A stretch of 34,232 nt of DNA from an uncultured Acidimicrobiaceae bacterium (GCA_913054115.1 CAJXIS010000001.1:1-34232); one strand, 5' to 3'. Numbered from the stretch's first letter, positions 17,150 through 25,372 are shown. The notes: generated from the letters alone by a model not told the origin. Translations and numbers: made by a program.

Positions 17150-17911
17150 GTGAACACTCGAGACTCCATCCCATCCCTCGCACGCCGGCGCATCCTCGTT
17201 GTCGGAGCCTCGTCCGGGATCGGCCGCGAGGTTGCGCTACGGGCCCTGACCGCCGGAGCCACCGTGGCGGTTGCCGCACGTCGCTCCGAACGCCTCGAGG
17301 AGGCCTTCGGGGCCACCTCCGCAGTGCAGGTCCCCGCCGACGCGACGGATGTCGCCGAGGTGGCGGCGATGGTCGCGACGGCGAACGAGGCCCTCGGAGG
17401 GTTCGATCTCGTGCTCTACGCAGCCGGCGGGGGCACCCTTGCCCCACTCGTTTCGACCGATCCCGAATCCTGGGCGCACGATCACCAGGTCAACGTCATC
17501 GGCGCCAACCTGGTCTGTGCCGCCGCACTCGAGCATCTCGCGCCTGACGGCGTGACTGCATTCGTCTCCTCCCGAGGACCGCTCGACAATCACTGGGGAC
17601 TCGCTTCGTACGCCTCATCCAAGGCGGCGCTCGACACTGCGGTCGAGGGATGGCGGGTCGAACATCCCGATCGGCGGTTTCTGCGCATTGTCATGGGCAA
17701 CACCATGCCAACCGAATTCGCCGCCGATTTCGCCCCCGACATTGCCGGCGTGGCCGTGGCCCGCTGGTTGGCCCAGGGCATCCCGCTCGACGTGATGGAG
17801 GTGGGCGATGTCGCCGAACTGCTGGTCGAGCTGTTCGGGATCATCCTCGCCCACCCGGGGATCGACATACCCGACGTGCGACTCGATGCCCGGCGGCCGG
17901 CCTGGAGTTGA
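17150..17911 (+). CDS. Short-chain dehydrogenase/reductase
   Basis: The 253-residue SDR has GASSGIG near the N-terminus, DATD, a YAAGG variant of the NNAG motif, and catalytic Ser and Tyr-x3-Lys in SSRGP...YASSK. Its C-terminal third departs from the usual PG motif (IVMGNTMPTEFA), so it is more divergent than the SDRs at 12355 and 14954. The start is GTG at 17150, with TACTCT upstream as a possible -10 and no Shine-Dalgarno, suggesting a leaderless mRNA. An earlier ATG at 17123 lies against the operator. It converges on the crotonase at 17949. Confidence 0.82.
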   Translation: MNTRDSIPSLARRRILVVGASSGIGREVALRALTAGATVAVAARRSERLEEAFGATSAVQVPADATDVAEVAAMVATANEALGGFDLVLYAAGGGTLAPLVSTDPESWAHDHQVNVIGANLVCAAALEHLAPDGVTAFVSSRGPLDNHWGLASYASSKAALDTAVEGWRVEHPDRRFLRIVMGNTMPTEFAADFAPDIAGVAVARWLAQGIPLDVMEVGDVAELLVELFGIILAHPGIDIPDVRLDARRPAWS

Positions 17912-17948
17912 CGGCGCGGCACGCTCCTTCAGGGCGGGTCGCCGAGGC

Positions 17949-18794
17949 TCAGTCTTCGCTCCCGCTGTCGCTCTTGTGCTCACCCATCCGTTCGCGGGGC
18001 GTCGCGCCCTGCTCCATCAGTTCCTTGAGGAACTTCCGAAACTCGGGAGTGTGCGAGACGACGGCCTGCAGATCGTTGGATGCCTGCTGGTGGGTGCGGA
18101 AGCCCATCGTCTCCCATGCCCGGGTGAGGTTCATCTTCGCTGCCTGGAGGGTGACCGTCGGCGCCCGTGCGATGGTCGCCGCCATCTCTTCGACCGTCGA
18201 CTCGAGTTCATCGGCCGGCACCACCCGGTTGATCAGCCCATGATCGAGCGCCTCGGCCGCATCGACCTTCTTTGCGGTGTAGATGTACTCGGCTGCCCGC
18301 TTGTAGTTCATGTAGACCCACGGCTCGAACACCGTCTCGAGGCCGGGGAGCCCGAAACCGGGGACCAGTGGCATCTGGAACCAGGCGTCCTCCGAGCAGA
18401 TGGTGATGTCGGGCAGCAGTCCCCAGGTGGTGCCGCCGCCGATGCAGTACCCATGGACCTGGGCGATCGTCGGCTTCGGGAACTCCCAGAGTTTCAGAAC
18501 CGGCCAGAGGAACAGTCGTGCAGGACCACGCCAGGTTCCGCCACTGGCCGCTCGTTCGGCGATGAACGAGGGGTACTGGCCACTCGGGTCATGGCCCGAA
18601 CAGAAGCCCTTGCCGTTGGCCTTGATGATGACGACCTTGATGTCGTAGTCGTACTGGGCGTCATCGAGGCAGTCGTTGACGCTCCAGACCATGCCCTCGG
18701 TCTGCACGTTGGCCTTCTCGGGCTTGTTCAGAATTATCCGGGCGATCGGCCCGTCCTTTTCGTAGATGACGTCGTCCATCTCGCGGCGCTCCAT
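17949..18794 (-). CDS. Enoyl-CoA hydratase/isomerase (crotonase) family protein with altered catalytic residues
   Basis: This 281-residue crotonase has NKPEKANVQ, the oxyanion segment GFCSGHDPSG and GYCIGGGTTWGLL. Aligned to enoyl-CoA hydratase, catalytic Glu144 is Thr (GGGTTW) and Glu164 is Leu (MPLVPGFG). The acidic C-terminal tail (HKSDSGSED) is unusual. It may carry out a non-hydratase crotonase reaction. The ATG at 18794 has AAAGGAG 6 bases upstream. It follows the lipoyl-domain gene in a two-gene unit read from operator site 5; this link with the only lipoyl protein in the locus may be functional. Confidence 0.85.
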   Translation of the reverse strand: MERREMDDVIYEKDGPIARIILNKPEKANVQTEGMVWSVNDCLDDAQYDYDIKVVIIKANGKGFCSGHDPSGQYPSFIAERAASGGTWRGPARLFLWPVLKLWEFPKPTIAQVHGYCIGGGTTWGLLPDITICSEDAWFQMPLVPGFGLPGLETVFEPWVYMNYKRAAEYIYTAKKVDAAEALDHGLINRVVPADELESTVEEMAATIARAPTVTLQAAKMNLTRAWETMGFRTHQQASNDLQAVVSHTPEFRKFLKELMEQGATPRERMGEHKSDSGSED

Positions 18795-18815
18795 CGGAGG
18801 CTCCTTTCGGCTCTG

Positions 18816-19049
18816 TCAGCCCTGTTCGATTGTGGCGATGATCGTGCCGACCGGATACTCCTCACCGGTTTCGGCCACGATCCTGAGGACCCCGTCGGCG
18901 GGGCTGTCGATTTCCATCTCGACCTTGTCTGTCTCGAGTAGATAGATCGGCTGGTCCCGGTGCACGACCCCACCGTCCTGCACGAGCCATTCGATGATGG
19001 TGCCGAATTCGACGGCATCACCGGTCTTGGGGATTCGAACGTCGATCAT
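18816..19049 (-). CDS. Stand-alone lipoyl-domain (biotinyl/lipoyl attachment) protein
   Basis: The 77-residue protein is a single lipoyl domain and nothing more. It begins IDVRIPKTGDAV, and the modification site lies in the hairpin motif ETDKVEMEIDSP, with Lys at residue 42. DKVEM is typical of 2-oxoacid dehydrogenase lipoyl domains rather than the MKM of biotin domains. A normal E2 would add a subunit-binding domain and a catalytic core of some 230 residues; both are absent. It could be the swinging arm for the fused E1 at 313. The ATG at 19049 has GAGG 7 bases upstream and overlaps the stop of a 17-codon frame. Confidence 0.85.
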   Translation of the reverse strand: MIDVRIPKTGDAVEFGTIIEWLVQDGGVVHRDQPIYLLETDKVEMEIDSPADGVLRIVAETGEEYPVGTIIATIEQG

Positions 19050-19099
19050 TCGGAGTCCTCGGCATCGGCGGTCGAGACGCCCTCGGTGCTCACGTCCAT
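19046..19099 (-). CDS. Possible 17-codon leader ORF upstream of the lipoyl gene
   Basis: This short frame encodes MDVSTEGVSTADAEDSE, and its TGA overlaps the lipoyl-domain ATG (ATGA). It starts about 20 bases from operator site 5, where a transcript would be expected to begin, and has no clear Shine-Dalgarno. It might be a coupling peptide that loads ribosomes onto the lipoyl gene, the scar of a deleted gene, or chance. No homologue is recognised. Confidence 0.3.
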   Translation of the reverse strand: MDVSTEGVSTADAEDSE

Positions 19100-19121
19100 C
19101 GAACCGGGTCGCAGAAGCGTA

Positions 19122-19148
19122 TGGAACAAGTACACATATGTTGTTCTA
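19122..19148. promoter_or_regulatory. Putative TetR-family operator, site 5
   Basis: Arms TGGAACA and TGTTCTA with 13 bases between. It is one of the two best copies, in a clearly AT-rich stretch upstream of the lipoyl-crotonase unit (minus). Only this unit reads away from it; the SnoaL gene at 19174 ends just beyond the site. Confidence 0.7.
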
Positions 19149-19173
19149 TCATATCACACTCGGAATCGCGCCT

Positions 19174-19560
19174 TCAGTCGGACTGAGGTTGCACCGGCTT
19201 GGCCATGCGGATCTCGCGGCGGGCAAACCGCCACCCGTCCCCTTCCCGGATGAGGGTGTCGGCGTAGAGCCCCATGCTCGACAACTCCCGGTCGAGGTTG
19301 AAGAACACGAAGTTCGACAGGGCGGTCGCCTGGTCGCCATCGATGTCGATGCGAACAGAGGTGTTGAGATGGAGTCCCTGCGGCGCGTTGGAGATGAACC
19401 CGGTCAGCGCCTCGAATCCCGACCAGTCGCGGCGAAAGGCGACCATCACGCCGTCGTCGCCGAAGAGCCGTGCCCAGTCGTCGTAGCGGCATTCATCCGC
19501 AGCGAGGCAGTACTCGGCCAGGAGTCGGCGAACGCCTTCGATGTCATCGGTCGTGGTCAT
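19174..19560 (-). CDS. SnoaL-like/NTF2-fold protein
   Basis: The 128-residue product has the SnoaL_4 layout: IEGVRRLLAEYCLAADECR, WARLFGDDGVMVAF, LHLNTSVRIDIDGD and DGWRFARREIRM. Members catalyse isomerisation, cyclisation or dehydration, or act as small subunits of oxygenases. The ATG at 19560 has GGGAGG upstream at good spacing. It follows the CoA-transferase gene by 36 bases on the same strand and is probably cotranscribed with it from site 6. Confidence 0.78.
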   Translation of the reverse strand: MTTTDDIEGVRRLLAEYCLAADECRYDDWARLFGDDGVMVAFRRDWSGFEALTGFISNAPQGLHLNTSVRIDIDGDQATALSNFVFFNLDRELSSMGLYADTLIREGDGWRFARREIRMAKPVQPQSD

Positions 19561-19596
19561 GGGTGTCCTCCCAGGTGTCGGCTGGCGCGAGCCAGG

Positions 19597-20826
19597 TCAG
19601 GTGATGGCCCCCAGGGCCTTGAGCTCGGTGATCCGGTCCCAGTCGAGACCGGCCTCGAGCAGGAGGAGTTCTGTGTCCTGGGCGAACTCCGGCGCCCGCT
19701 TGAGCGTTGGCGGCTCCCGGTCGAAGAGCACCGGGCTGCCAACCAGTTCGCGCTCCTTGCCGGCGCCGTCCGTGATCCCCACGATGTAGCCGTTCGGTCG
19801 GGCCTGAGGATCGTTGGTCAGATCGACCGTGTTCTGGACGACCGCCCACTGGCCGTCGAGCGTTGCGAGGCGGGCGACCCAATCCGCGAGCGGCGCGGAG
19901 AGGATCCGCTGTCGGATCAACGATCGCGCCTCCTTCGCATTCGCCATGAGCTTCTCTGTCGTATTGAATCGGTCGTCGTCGATGAGGTGTTCGAGTTCGA
20001 GGTGTGCGCAGGTGTCGGCCCAGTACTTCCCTGGCTGCAGCATGAACAGGGTGAGCCATCGGTCGTCGCTGGTGCGAAACATCCCGGCCAGCGGGTTGCG
20101 AGCGTCATCGAGCAGCATGTCGCTGCGCGGCACCCACCATGGCTCGCCGGAGATGAGTGCGACGTTGGTGGCGACTCCATTGGCCCACATCGCGACTCCG
20201 AGCAGGGAAACGTCGATCTCGCTCGTCTCTCCTGTTCGTTCGCGCCGCAGAAGCGCAGCGGCGATCCCACCGGCGATCGTCATGCCGCCCATGCTGTCGC
20301 CGAACGCTGCTCCCGGCTGGCCGATCACACCGTCGATATCGGGTGGCGTGCAGGTGCTGGCCGCTCCGCCTCGACACCAGAACGCCGTGAAGTCGTAGCC
20401 GCCGGAGTCACGGTCGGGGCCCTCATCACCGAAGGCGGACCCGCGGACGTAGATGATGGACGGGTTGACGGCGCGGATGTCGTCGACCTCGATTCCGAGA
20501 CGGCTTCGGGCGTTCGGGAGGAAGTTGGTGAGGAACACGTCGCAATCGCGGGCGAGGTCGAGCAGGATTTCGCGCCCCTCCGCCATCTCGAGATCGAGTC
20601 CGATGCTGCGCTTGCCGCGGTTCGCGTGCTCCATCAACGGGTTGAAGTCGGCCGACATCTTCGCGGTGCCGAGATACCGGATGCCCCGCTGACCGTCGCC
20701 GGTGCGCGCATGCTCGACCTTGATGACGTCGGCACCCCAGTCGGCGAGCACGGCGCCCGCCGCCGGCACGAAGGTGTACTGCGCAACCTCGAGCACCTTG
20801 ATGCCCTCCATCGGTCGTGCTGCCAT
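19597..20826 (-). CDS. CaiB/BaiF (family III) CoA-transferase
   Basis: The 409-residue protein is a family III CoA-transferase. It has MEGIKVLEVAQYTFVP, DWGADVIKVEH, NRGKRSIGLDL, FLTNFLP and IIYVRGSAFG. AAFGDSMGGM carries the conserved Asp that forms the acyl-anhydride/aspartyl-CoA intermediate. It would move CoA between acids, here probably activating a pathway acid using another acyl-CoA. The ATG at 20826 (AGAGG about 8 bases upstream) is preferred over the GTG at 20835. It is divergent from tetR with operator site 6 between, and it works beside the ATP-dependent ligase at 23729, giving two routes to CoA esters. Confidence 0.9.
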   Translation of the reverse strand: MAARPMEGIKVLEVAQYTFVPAAGAVLADWGADVIKVEHARTGDGQRGIRYLGTAKMSADFNPLMEHANRGKRSIGLDLEMAEGREILLDLARDCDVFLTNFLPNARSRLGIEVDDIRAVNPSIIYVRGSAFGDEGPDRDSGGYDFTAFWCRGGAASTCTPPDIDGVIGQPGAAFGDSMGGMTIAGGIAAALLRRERTGETSEIDVSLLGVAMWANGVATNVALISGEPWWVPRSDMLLDDARNPLAGMFRTSDDRWLTLFMLQPGKYWADTCAHLELEHLIDDDRFNTTEKLMANAKEARSLIRQRILSAPLADWVARLATLDGQWAVVQNTVDLTNDPQARPNGYIVGITDGAGKERELVGSPVLFDREPPTLKRAPEFAQDTELLLLEAGLDWDRITELKALGAIT

Positions 20827-20851
20827 GCTGCTCACCTCTCACCGGCCGTGA

Positions 20852-20878
20852 TAGAACATATATGCATGACTTGTTCTA
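20852..20878. promoter_or_regulatory. Putative TetR-family operator, site 6 (best copy, at tetR)
   Basis: The inverted repeat is perfect over 9 bases per arm (GATAGAACA and TGTTCTATC, 20850-20880), with a 13-base centre. It lies between the CoA-transferase gene and the divergent tetR gene, which predicts autoregulation and gives the strongest link between this motif and the regulator. Confidence 0.8.
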
Positions 20879-20972
20879 TCGTCTCAGACGGGCGTTGGCA
20901 AACAGCGGCCGATCGCCAGGGGATGCACGGCATGCTTGAGCACCCTCGATCACAGATGGGAAGGAAGTCGCA

Positions 20973-21581
20973 ATGACAGAGACGGCCGTCGACACGTCAG
21001 TCACCGACATGCGGAGACGGATCATCGCTGCGGGCTACCGGATGCTGCTCCAATTCGGTGAGAACAAGACCAGCATGGGCGACATCGCCGACGCAGCCGG
21101 CGTCTCACGTGGCACCGTCTACCGGTACTTCGACGACCGCGACCAGCTCCTCGAAGCTGTCATGGACCATTCAGCACACAGATACTGGGATGCCATCGAC
21201 GCCAGCATCACCGACGACATGTCGCTCGGCGACAAGATCGAATCACGGGTGCAGACCAGCATCCGATTCTCCAGCGGGCTGATCGATCAGCTCGCGTCGG
21301 GTTCGGTCGAGATGTATCGCCGGATGATCACCGGCGACCTCCACCGCAGTTCGATTCTGTCCGCGGAACGCACCGTGCCCATGCTCGAGTTGGCCCGTGA
21401 GCGTGGAGAGTTTCGCGCCGACCTCGACATCGCCCTTGCAGCGGACTGGATCTCGCGCATCATCGTCAGCATCATCTGGCTGCCTGTCTCGACGGTGATC
21501 GACATGAGCGACGAGAAGGTCGCCGCCGCCTACACCCGTGATCTCATCATGGGCGGAATCGGCGCCCCTGGGCACACCTGA
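20973..21581 (+). CDS. TetR/AcrR-family transcriptional regulator, proposed regulator of the locus
   Basis: The 202-residue protein has a TetR N-terminal DNA-binding domain: IIAAGYRMLLQFGENKTSM followed by the helix-turn-helix DIADAAGVSRGTVYRYFDDRDQLLEAV (about residues 37-64). The rest is an all-helical ligand-binding and dimer domain. AAGGAA upstream of ATG 20973 serves as the ribosome site. Its promoter region holds the best copy of the inverted repeat found in front of six other operons of the locus, so it is inferred to bind all of them, most likely as a repressor released by a CoA thioester or the pathway substrate. Its stop is one base from the convergent crotonase stop. Confidence 0.9.
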   Translation: MTETAVDTSVTDMRRRIIAAGYRMLLQFGENKTSMGDIADAAGVSRGTVYRYFDDRDQLLEAVMDHSAHRYWDAIDASITDDMSLGDKIESRVQTSIRFSSGLIDQLASGSVEMYRRMITGDLHRSSILSAERTVPMLELARERGEFRADLDIALAADWISRIIVSIIWLPVSTVIDMSDEKVAAAYTRDLIMGGIGAPGHT

Positions 21582-21582
21582 C

Positions 21583-22350
21583 TCAACCGCCCTTCTCGGC
21601 GAAGCGGGCGATGTTCGCCCGGAGTTCGGGCGTGTCGAATGACCGGTACTCGGCGCTCACGCAGAACTCGACGACCCCGCTGGCCGCTCTCGCCAGATGT
21701 TGGTTGAGCGCCCGCTTCGTGTCCTGTACCGCCTGCGGCGGTGATTTCGCGAGGCGGTGGGCGAGTTCGAGTGCGGCTCCGAAGCACTCACCATCCGGCA
21801 CCACCCGGTTGGCCAGACCGAGGCGGTGCGCCTCCTTGGCCGGGATGCGGTCGCCGGTGAGGATGTACTCCTTGGCGGCCAGGAGGCTCATTGCCAGAGG
21901 CCAGGTGATCGCGCCGCCGTCGCCGGCCACCAGTCCGATGGGCACATGGGGATCGGCGAGGTAGGCGCTCGCATCCATGATGACGATGTCGCTCATCATC
22001 GCCAGGCTGCAGCCGAGTCCGACGGCGGGACCGTTCACGGCGGCCACCAGCGGGAGCCGAAATCCGATCATGTCGCGCATGATCCGTCGCGACTCGTCCA
22101 GTACCCGCTCGCGCAGAACCACGTCGTCGACCATCTTCTGCAGGAGTTCCATGTCGCCACCTGCGGTGAAGGCCCGGCCTTCGCCGGTGATCACGACCGC
22201 ACGGGCGTCGTGGTCTGCGTCGAGCTCGGACCAGATGTCGGCCAGGGCCGTATGGAGGACCTCGTCGACAGCGTTGAGCGCATCGGGTCGGTTCAGGCGG
22301 ACGATCCGCACGGGACCATCCTCTGACACGGTGAGCACGTTCTGGGTCAT
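21583..22350 (-). CDS. Enoyl-CoA hydratase/isomerase (crotonase) family protein
   Basis: This 255-residue crotonase has RLNRPDALNAVD, FTAGGDMELL and GPAVGLGCSLAMMSD. Compared with enoyl-CoA hydratase, Glu144 is Ser (GLGCSLA) and Glu164 is His (ADPHVPIGL); an Asp is present in VAGDGGA, as in some isomerases and other crotonases. It therefore also departs from the hydratase pattern. The ATG at 22350 has GGAG 6 bases upstream; the longer frame to 22506 crosses operator site 7 and was rejected. It is a single-gene unit, convergent with tetR and divergent from the P450 operon. Confidence 0.85.
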   Translation of the reverse strand: MTQNVLTVSEDGPVRIVRLNRPDALNAVDEVLHTALADIWSELDADHDARAVVITGEGRAFTAGGDMELLQKMVDDVVLRERVLDESRRIMRDMIGFRLPLVAAVNGPAVGLGCSLAMMSDIVIMDASAYLADPHVPIGLVAGDGGAITWPLAMSLLAAKEYILTGDRIPAKEAHRLGLANRVVPDGECFGAALELAHRLAKSPPQAVQDTKRALNQHLARAASGVVEFCVSAEYRSFDTPELRANIARFAEKGG

Positions 22351-22451
22351 GTCGGTCTCCCTGGATCGGCCGTGGAATGTGGGGGGTCCTGCCGACGTCG
22401 TTGGTTGCGCTTGCGGACCCTGGGCCCGCATTCCGACGCTGCAGCACCACA

Positions 22452-22478
22452 ATAGACAAATGCGCAGTATTTGTACTA
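22452..22478. promoter_or_regulatory. Putative TetR-family operator, site 7
   Basis: The right arm TGTACTA is consensus and the left arm ATAGACA is shifted by one base relative to TAGRACA; the spacing of 13 is kept. It is between the crotonase (minus) and the P450-ligase-dehydrogenase operon (plus). TACTAT in the right arm is a -10-like hexamer. Confidence 0.6.
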
Positions 22479-22518
22479 TCGTAACTAGCACCAGTCGGGA
22501 GCGCACAAGGAGTTCGCG

Positions 22519-23718
22519 GTGACCACGGATACCACGTCAGTCCCCTACTGGGACCCCTACGACGACGACCTTCGGCGATCTCCCTATGACGCTTGGCGGG
22601 TGCTTCGAGACGACGCTCCGCTCTACCGCAACGACCGCTACGACTTCTTCGCCCTGAGCCGGTTCGACGATGTGCTGGGCGCTTCGCTCGACACCGAGGC
22701 CTTCAGCTCTGCCCGGGGCATCACCCTCGACACCATCGGACGCACCCCCGAGCTCGCATCGATGATCGAACTCGACCCGCCCCACCACGACGTCCTCCGC
22801 AAGGTCGTGGCGCGTTGGTTCACGCCCCGATCCGTCGCCCAACTCGAGACCCGCATCCGCGAACTCAGTGCCGGATACCTCGACCCCCTTGCCGCCGCCG
22901 GCGGAGGCGACATCGTCGCAGCGTTCACCGCGCGCCTTCCGGTGATGATCATCTCGTCGCTGCTCGGGTTCCCCGAGGAGGATCACGACAGCCTTCGGGA
23001 GTGGAGTGATTCCCAGCTCCATCGCGCCGACGGCGAAGAGGGTCGCAGCGAAGCGGCCCTGGCCGACAGCCGGGCACTGCACGCCTACTACCTTGACGCG
23101 ATCGCCCAGCGCCGGAAGTCGCCCAGGGACGACATGGTCTCAGACCTCCTCGTGGCCGATATGGAAGATGTCGGCGGCCAGACCCGGGGGCTGACCGACA
23201 TCGAGGCACTGGCGATGATCCTTCTGATCAACGTGGCCGGCAACGAGACCGTGGCCCGCCTCCTCGGGTCGGCGGCGCTCGTTCTGTCGGATTGGCCGGA
23301 CCAACGTCGCCGCCTCATCGACGACCTCTCACTCTGCGGCAATGCCGTGGAGGAACTGCTGCGGTTCGAGGCACCTTCACCGGTTCAGGGGCGCTACGTC
23401 TCGCGTCCCATCGACCTCTACGGAATCACCGTGCCCGAGGGGTCCAAGATGCTGCTGTTGACGGGCGCCGCGGGGCGGGACGAGCGCCACTACCCCGACG
23501 CCCATCGATTCGACGTGACCCGGACCTTCGATCGCCACCTGAGCCTCGGCTACGGGGCGCACTACTGCCTCGGTGCGGCATTGGCCCGTCTCGAGGGGAG
23601 GCTCGGAATCGAGGAGATGCTCACGCGCCTCCCGGAATGGCATGTCGATCCGGACCAGGTCGAGTACGTCAAGACCAACACCGTTCGTGGACCCGCATCG
23701 TGTCCGATCACGTTCTGA
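22519..23718 (+). CDS. Cytochrome P450
   Basis: This 399-residue P450 has the I-helix motif AGNETVAR, the ExxR motif EELLR and the heme loop LGYGAHYCLG with the axial Cys. The GTG at 22519 has AAGGAG 6 bases upstream. It is the first gene of the plus-strand operon with the acyl-CoA ligase (10-base gap) and the double acyl-CoA dehydrogenase. That order suggests oxidation of a side chain or methyl group to an acid, then CoA activation, then alpha,beta-dehydrogenation. No ferredoxin or reductase is encoded in the window. It is only distantly similar to the P450 at 13158, so the two probably act at different positions. Confidence 0.9.
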   Translation: MTTDTTSVPYWDPYDDDLRRSPYDAWRVLRDDAPLYRNDRYDFFALSRFDDVLGASLDTEAFSSARGITLDTIGRTPELASMIELDPPHHDVLRKVVARWFTPRSVAQLETRIRELSAGYLDPLAAAGGGDIVAAFTARLPVMIISSLLGFPEEDHDSLREWSDSQLHRADGEEGRSEAALADSRALHAYYLDAIAQRRKSPRDDMVSDLLVADMEDVGGQTRGLTDIEALAMILLINVAGNETVARLLGSAALVLSDWPDQRRRLIDDLSLCGNAVEELLRFEAPSPVQGRYVSRPIDLYGITVPEGSKMLLLTGAAGRDERHYPDAHRFDVTRTFDRHLSLGYGAHYCLGAALARLEGRLGIEEMLTRLPEWHVDPDQVEYVKTNTVRGPASCPITF

Positions 23719-23728
23719 GAAACCACAG

Positions 23729-25372
23729 GTGAACGTCGCCGACCTCCTGCTCGCACGCGCAGCCGATCGCACCGTCGGACTCCGCTTCGACGACCAGGCG
23801 TGGACCTTCGAGGAGTACGTCGACGAGGCGATCGCCCGCGCCCACCTGCTGCTCGAACACAGGCCGTCCGATGCTCCGTTCCATGTCGGCGTGCTCCTCG
23901 AGAACACGCCCGACTACGTGTTCCTGCTCGGCGCTGCGGCGCTTTCCGGCGCGGTCGTCGTCGGGATCAATCCCACGCGCCGCGGTGCCGAGCTCGAGCG
24001 CGACATCCGGCACACGGAATGCGCTGTGCTCGTCACCGAGGAGAGGTTCCTGCCCCTCCTCGACACGCTCGACATTGGCGTCGAGCCATCAGCGACCTTT
24101 GTCGTGGAGTCGGCGCGGTGGAAAGACGCCGTGGCGGCCCGGCGGGGTCGGGCGGCTCCCCGGGGGGAGATCGCTGAGGCCGAGCCGTTCCTCCTGATCT
24201 TCACGTCTGGTACGAGCGGCAGTCCCAAGGCATCGATCTGTTCCCAACGCCGCCTGGCCGACATTGCCGCGACGATCGCGAAGCGCAGGGGGATCACCTC
24301 GGACGACGTCCTCTACTGCGCCATGCCGCTGTTCCATGCCAACGGCATGATGTCGGGATGGGTTGCCGCCCTCGCCGGCGGATGCACGCTTGCGCTCCGT
24401 CGCAGGTTCTCCGCTTCCGAGTTCCTCCCCGATGTCCGGAGGTACGAGGCGACGCTCGCGAACTACGTGGGCAAGGTGCTCGCCTACGTACTCGCCACTC
24501 CTGCGACAGGCGACGACGCCGACAACACCTTGCGGTTCGTCTACGGCAACGAGGGGACGACGCTGGATCTCGGGCGATTCGCGGATCGGTTCTCCTGCGA
24601 GGTCTCCGATGCGTACGGTTCGTCGGAGGGCGGGGTCACGATCTTCCGGGTTCCGGGAATGCCCTCGGCGGCGCTCGGCAGGGGGGCGCCGGGCACCGTG
24701 GTCCTCGATCCCGAGACCGGCCGACCTTGCCGCAGGGCGGAGTTCGGTCCCGACGGAAGGGTGGTCAACTCCGACGAGGCCGTCGGTGAAATCGCCCGCG
24801 TGGGCGAGGATCTCGACTTCGAGGGGTACTGGAACAACGCCGAGGCCGAGGCCGACAAGGTCCGTGACGGGATCTTCTGGACGGGCGACCTCGGCTACCT
24901 GGACGATGACGACTTCGTCTACTTCGTCGGGCGCAACGCCGACTGGCTGCGTGTCGACGGCGAGAACATCGCTGCGGTCACGATCGAGTCGGTGGTCGCC
25001 AGGTTCCCCGGCGCCGGCGTGGTGGCCGCCTATGCGGTGCCTGACCCCGATGTCGGCGATCAGGTGATGGTGGCCATGCTCATGGCCGAGGGGGCCTCCT
25101 TCGACCCTGGCTCCTTTGGCCGGTTCCTCGACGAACAACCCGATCTCGGTTCGAAGGCGGTGCCCCGCTTCGTGCGGATCGTCTCGGCCCTTCCGGTGAC
25201 GGCCAGCAACAAGGTCCTCTATCGGGAGTTGCGCTGCGACTTCTGGGAATGCCCGGACCAGGTGTGGTGGCGCGATGGCGAGGGCTACCGCCTGCTCTCG
25301 GATGCCGACATCGACGATCTCCGCCAACGGTTCGTGGTACGGGACCGCAGCCACCTGCTCGGCGCGGGCTGA
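23729..25372 (+). CDS. Acyl-CoA synthetase (AMP-forming), FadD17-like
   Basis: The 547-residue ANL-superfamily ligase has the P-loop FTSGTSGSPKA, MPLFHANGMM, YGSSEGG, TGDLGYLD, and the C-terminal catalytic Lys in TASNKVLYREL. Stretches such as HVGVLLENTPDY, GINPTRRGAEL, RRKFSAS-like and ANYVGKVLAYVLATP match, as I recall, mycobacterial FadD17, a ligase of the cholesterol side-chain group. It would make an acyl-CoA from the acid produced by the P450. The GTG at 23729 is chosen because residues before it do not fit the family. It is the second gene of the site 7 plus operon. Confidence 0.88.
   Translation: MNVADLLLARAADRTVGLRFDDQAWTFEEYVDEAIARAHLLLEHRPSDAPFHVGVLLENTPDYVFLLGAAALSGAVVVGINPTRRGAELERDIRHTECAVLVTEERFLPLLDTLDIGVEPSATFVVESARWKDAVAARRGRAAPRGEIAEAEPFLLIFTSGTSGSPKASICSQRRLADIAATIAKRRGITSDDVLYCAMPLFHANGMMSGWVAALAGGCTLALRRRFSASEFLPDVRRYEATLANYVGKVLAYVLATPATGDDADNTLRFVYGNEGTTLDLGRFADRFSCEVSDAYGSSEGGVTIFRVPGMPSAALGRGAPGTVVLDPETGRPCRRAEFGPDGRVVNSDEAVGEIARVGEDLDFEGYWNNAEAEADKVRDGIFWTGDLGYLDDDDFVYFVGRNADWLRVDGENIAAVTIESVVARFPGAGVVAAYAVPDPDVGDQVMVAMLMAEGASFDPGSFGRFLDEQPDLGSKAVPRFVRIVSALPVTASNKVLYRELRCDFWECPDQVWWRDGEGYRLLSDADIDDLRQRFVVRDRSHLLGAG

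Noticed and set aside
18994..20976. 660-codon plus-strand frame
   Set aside because: It is the antisense of the SnoaL and CoA-transferase genes, crosses two operators and has no family motif.
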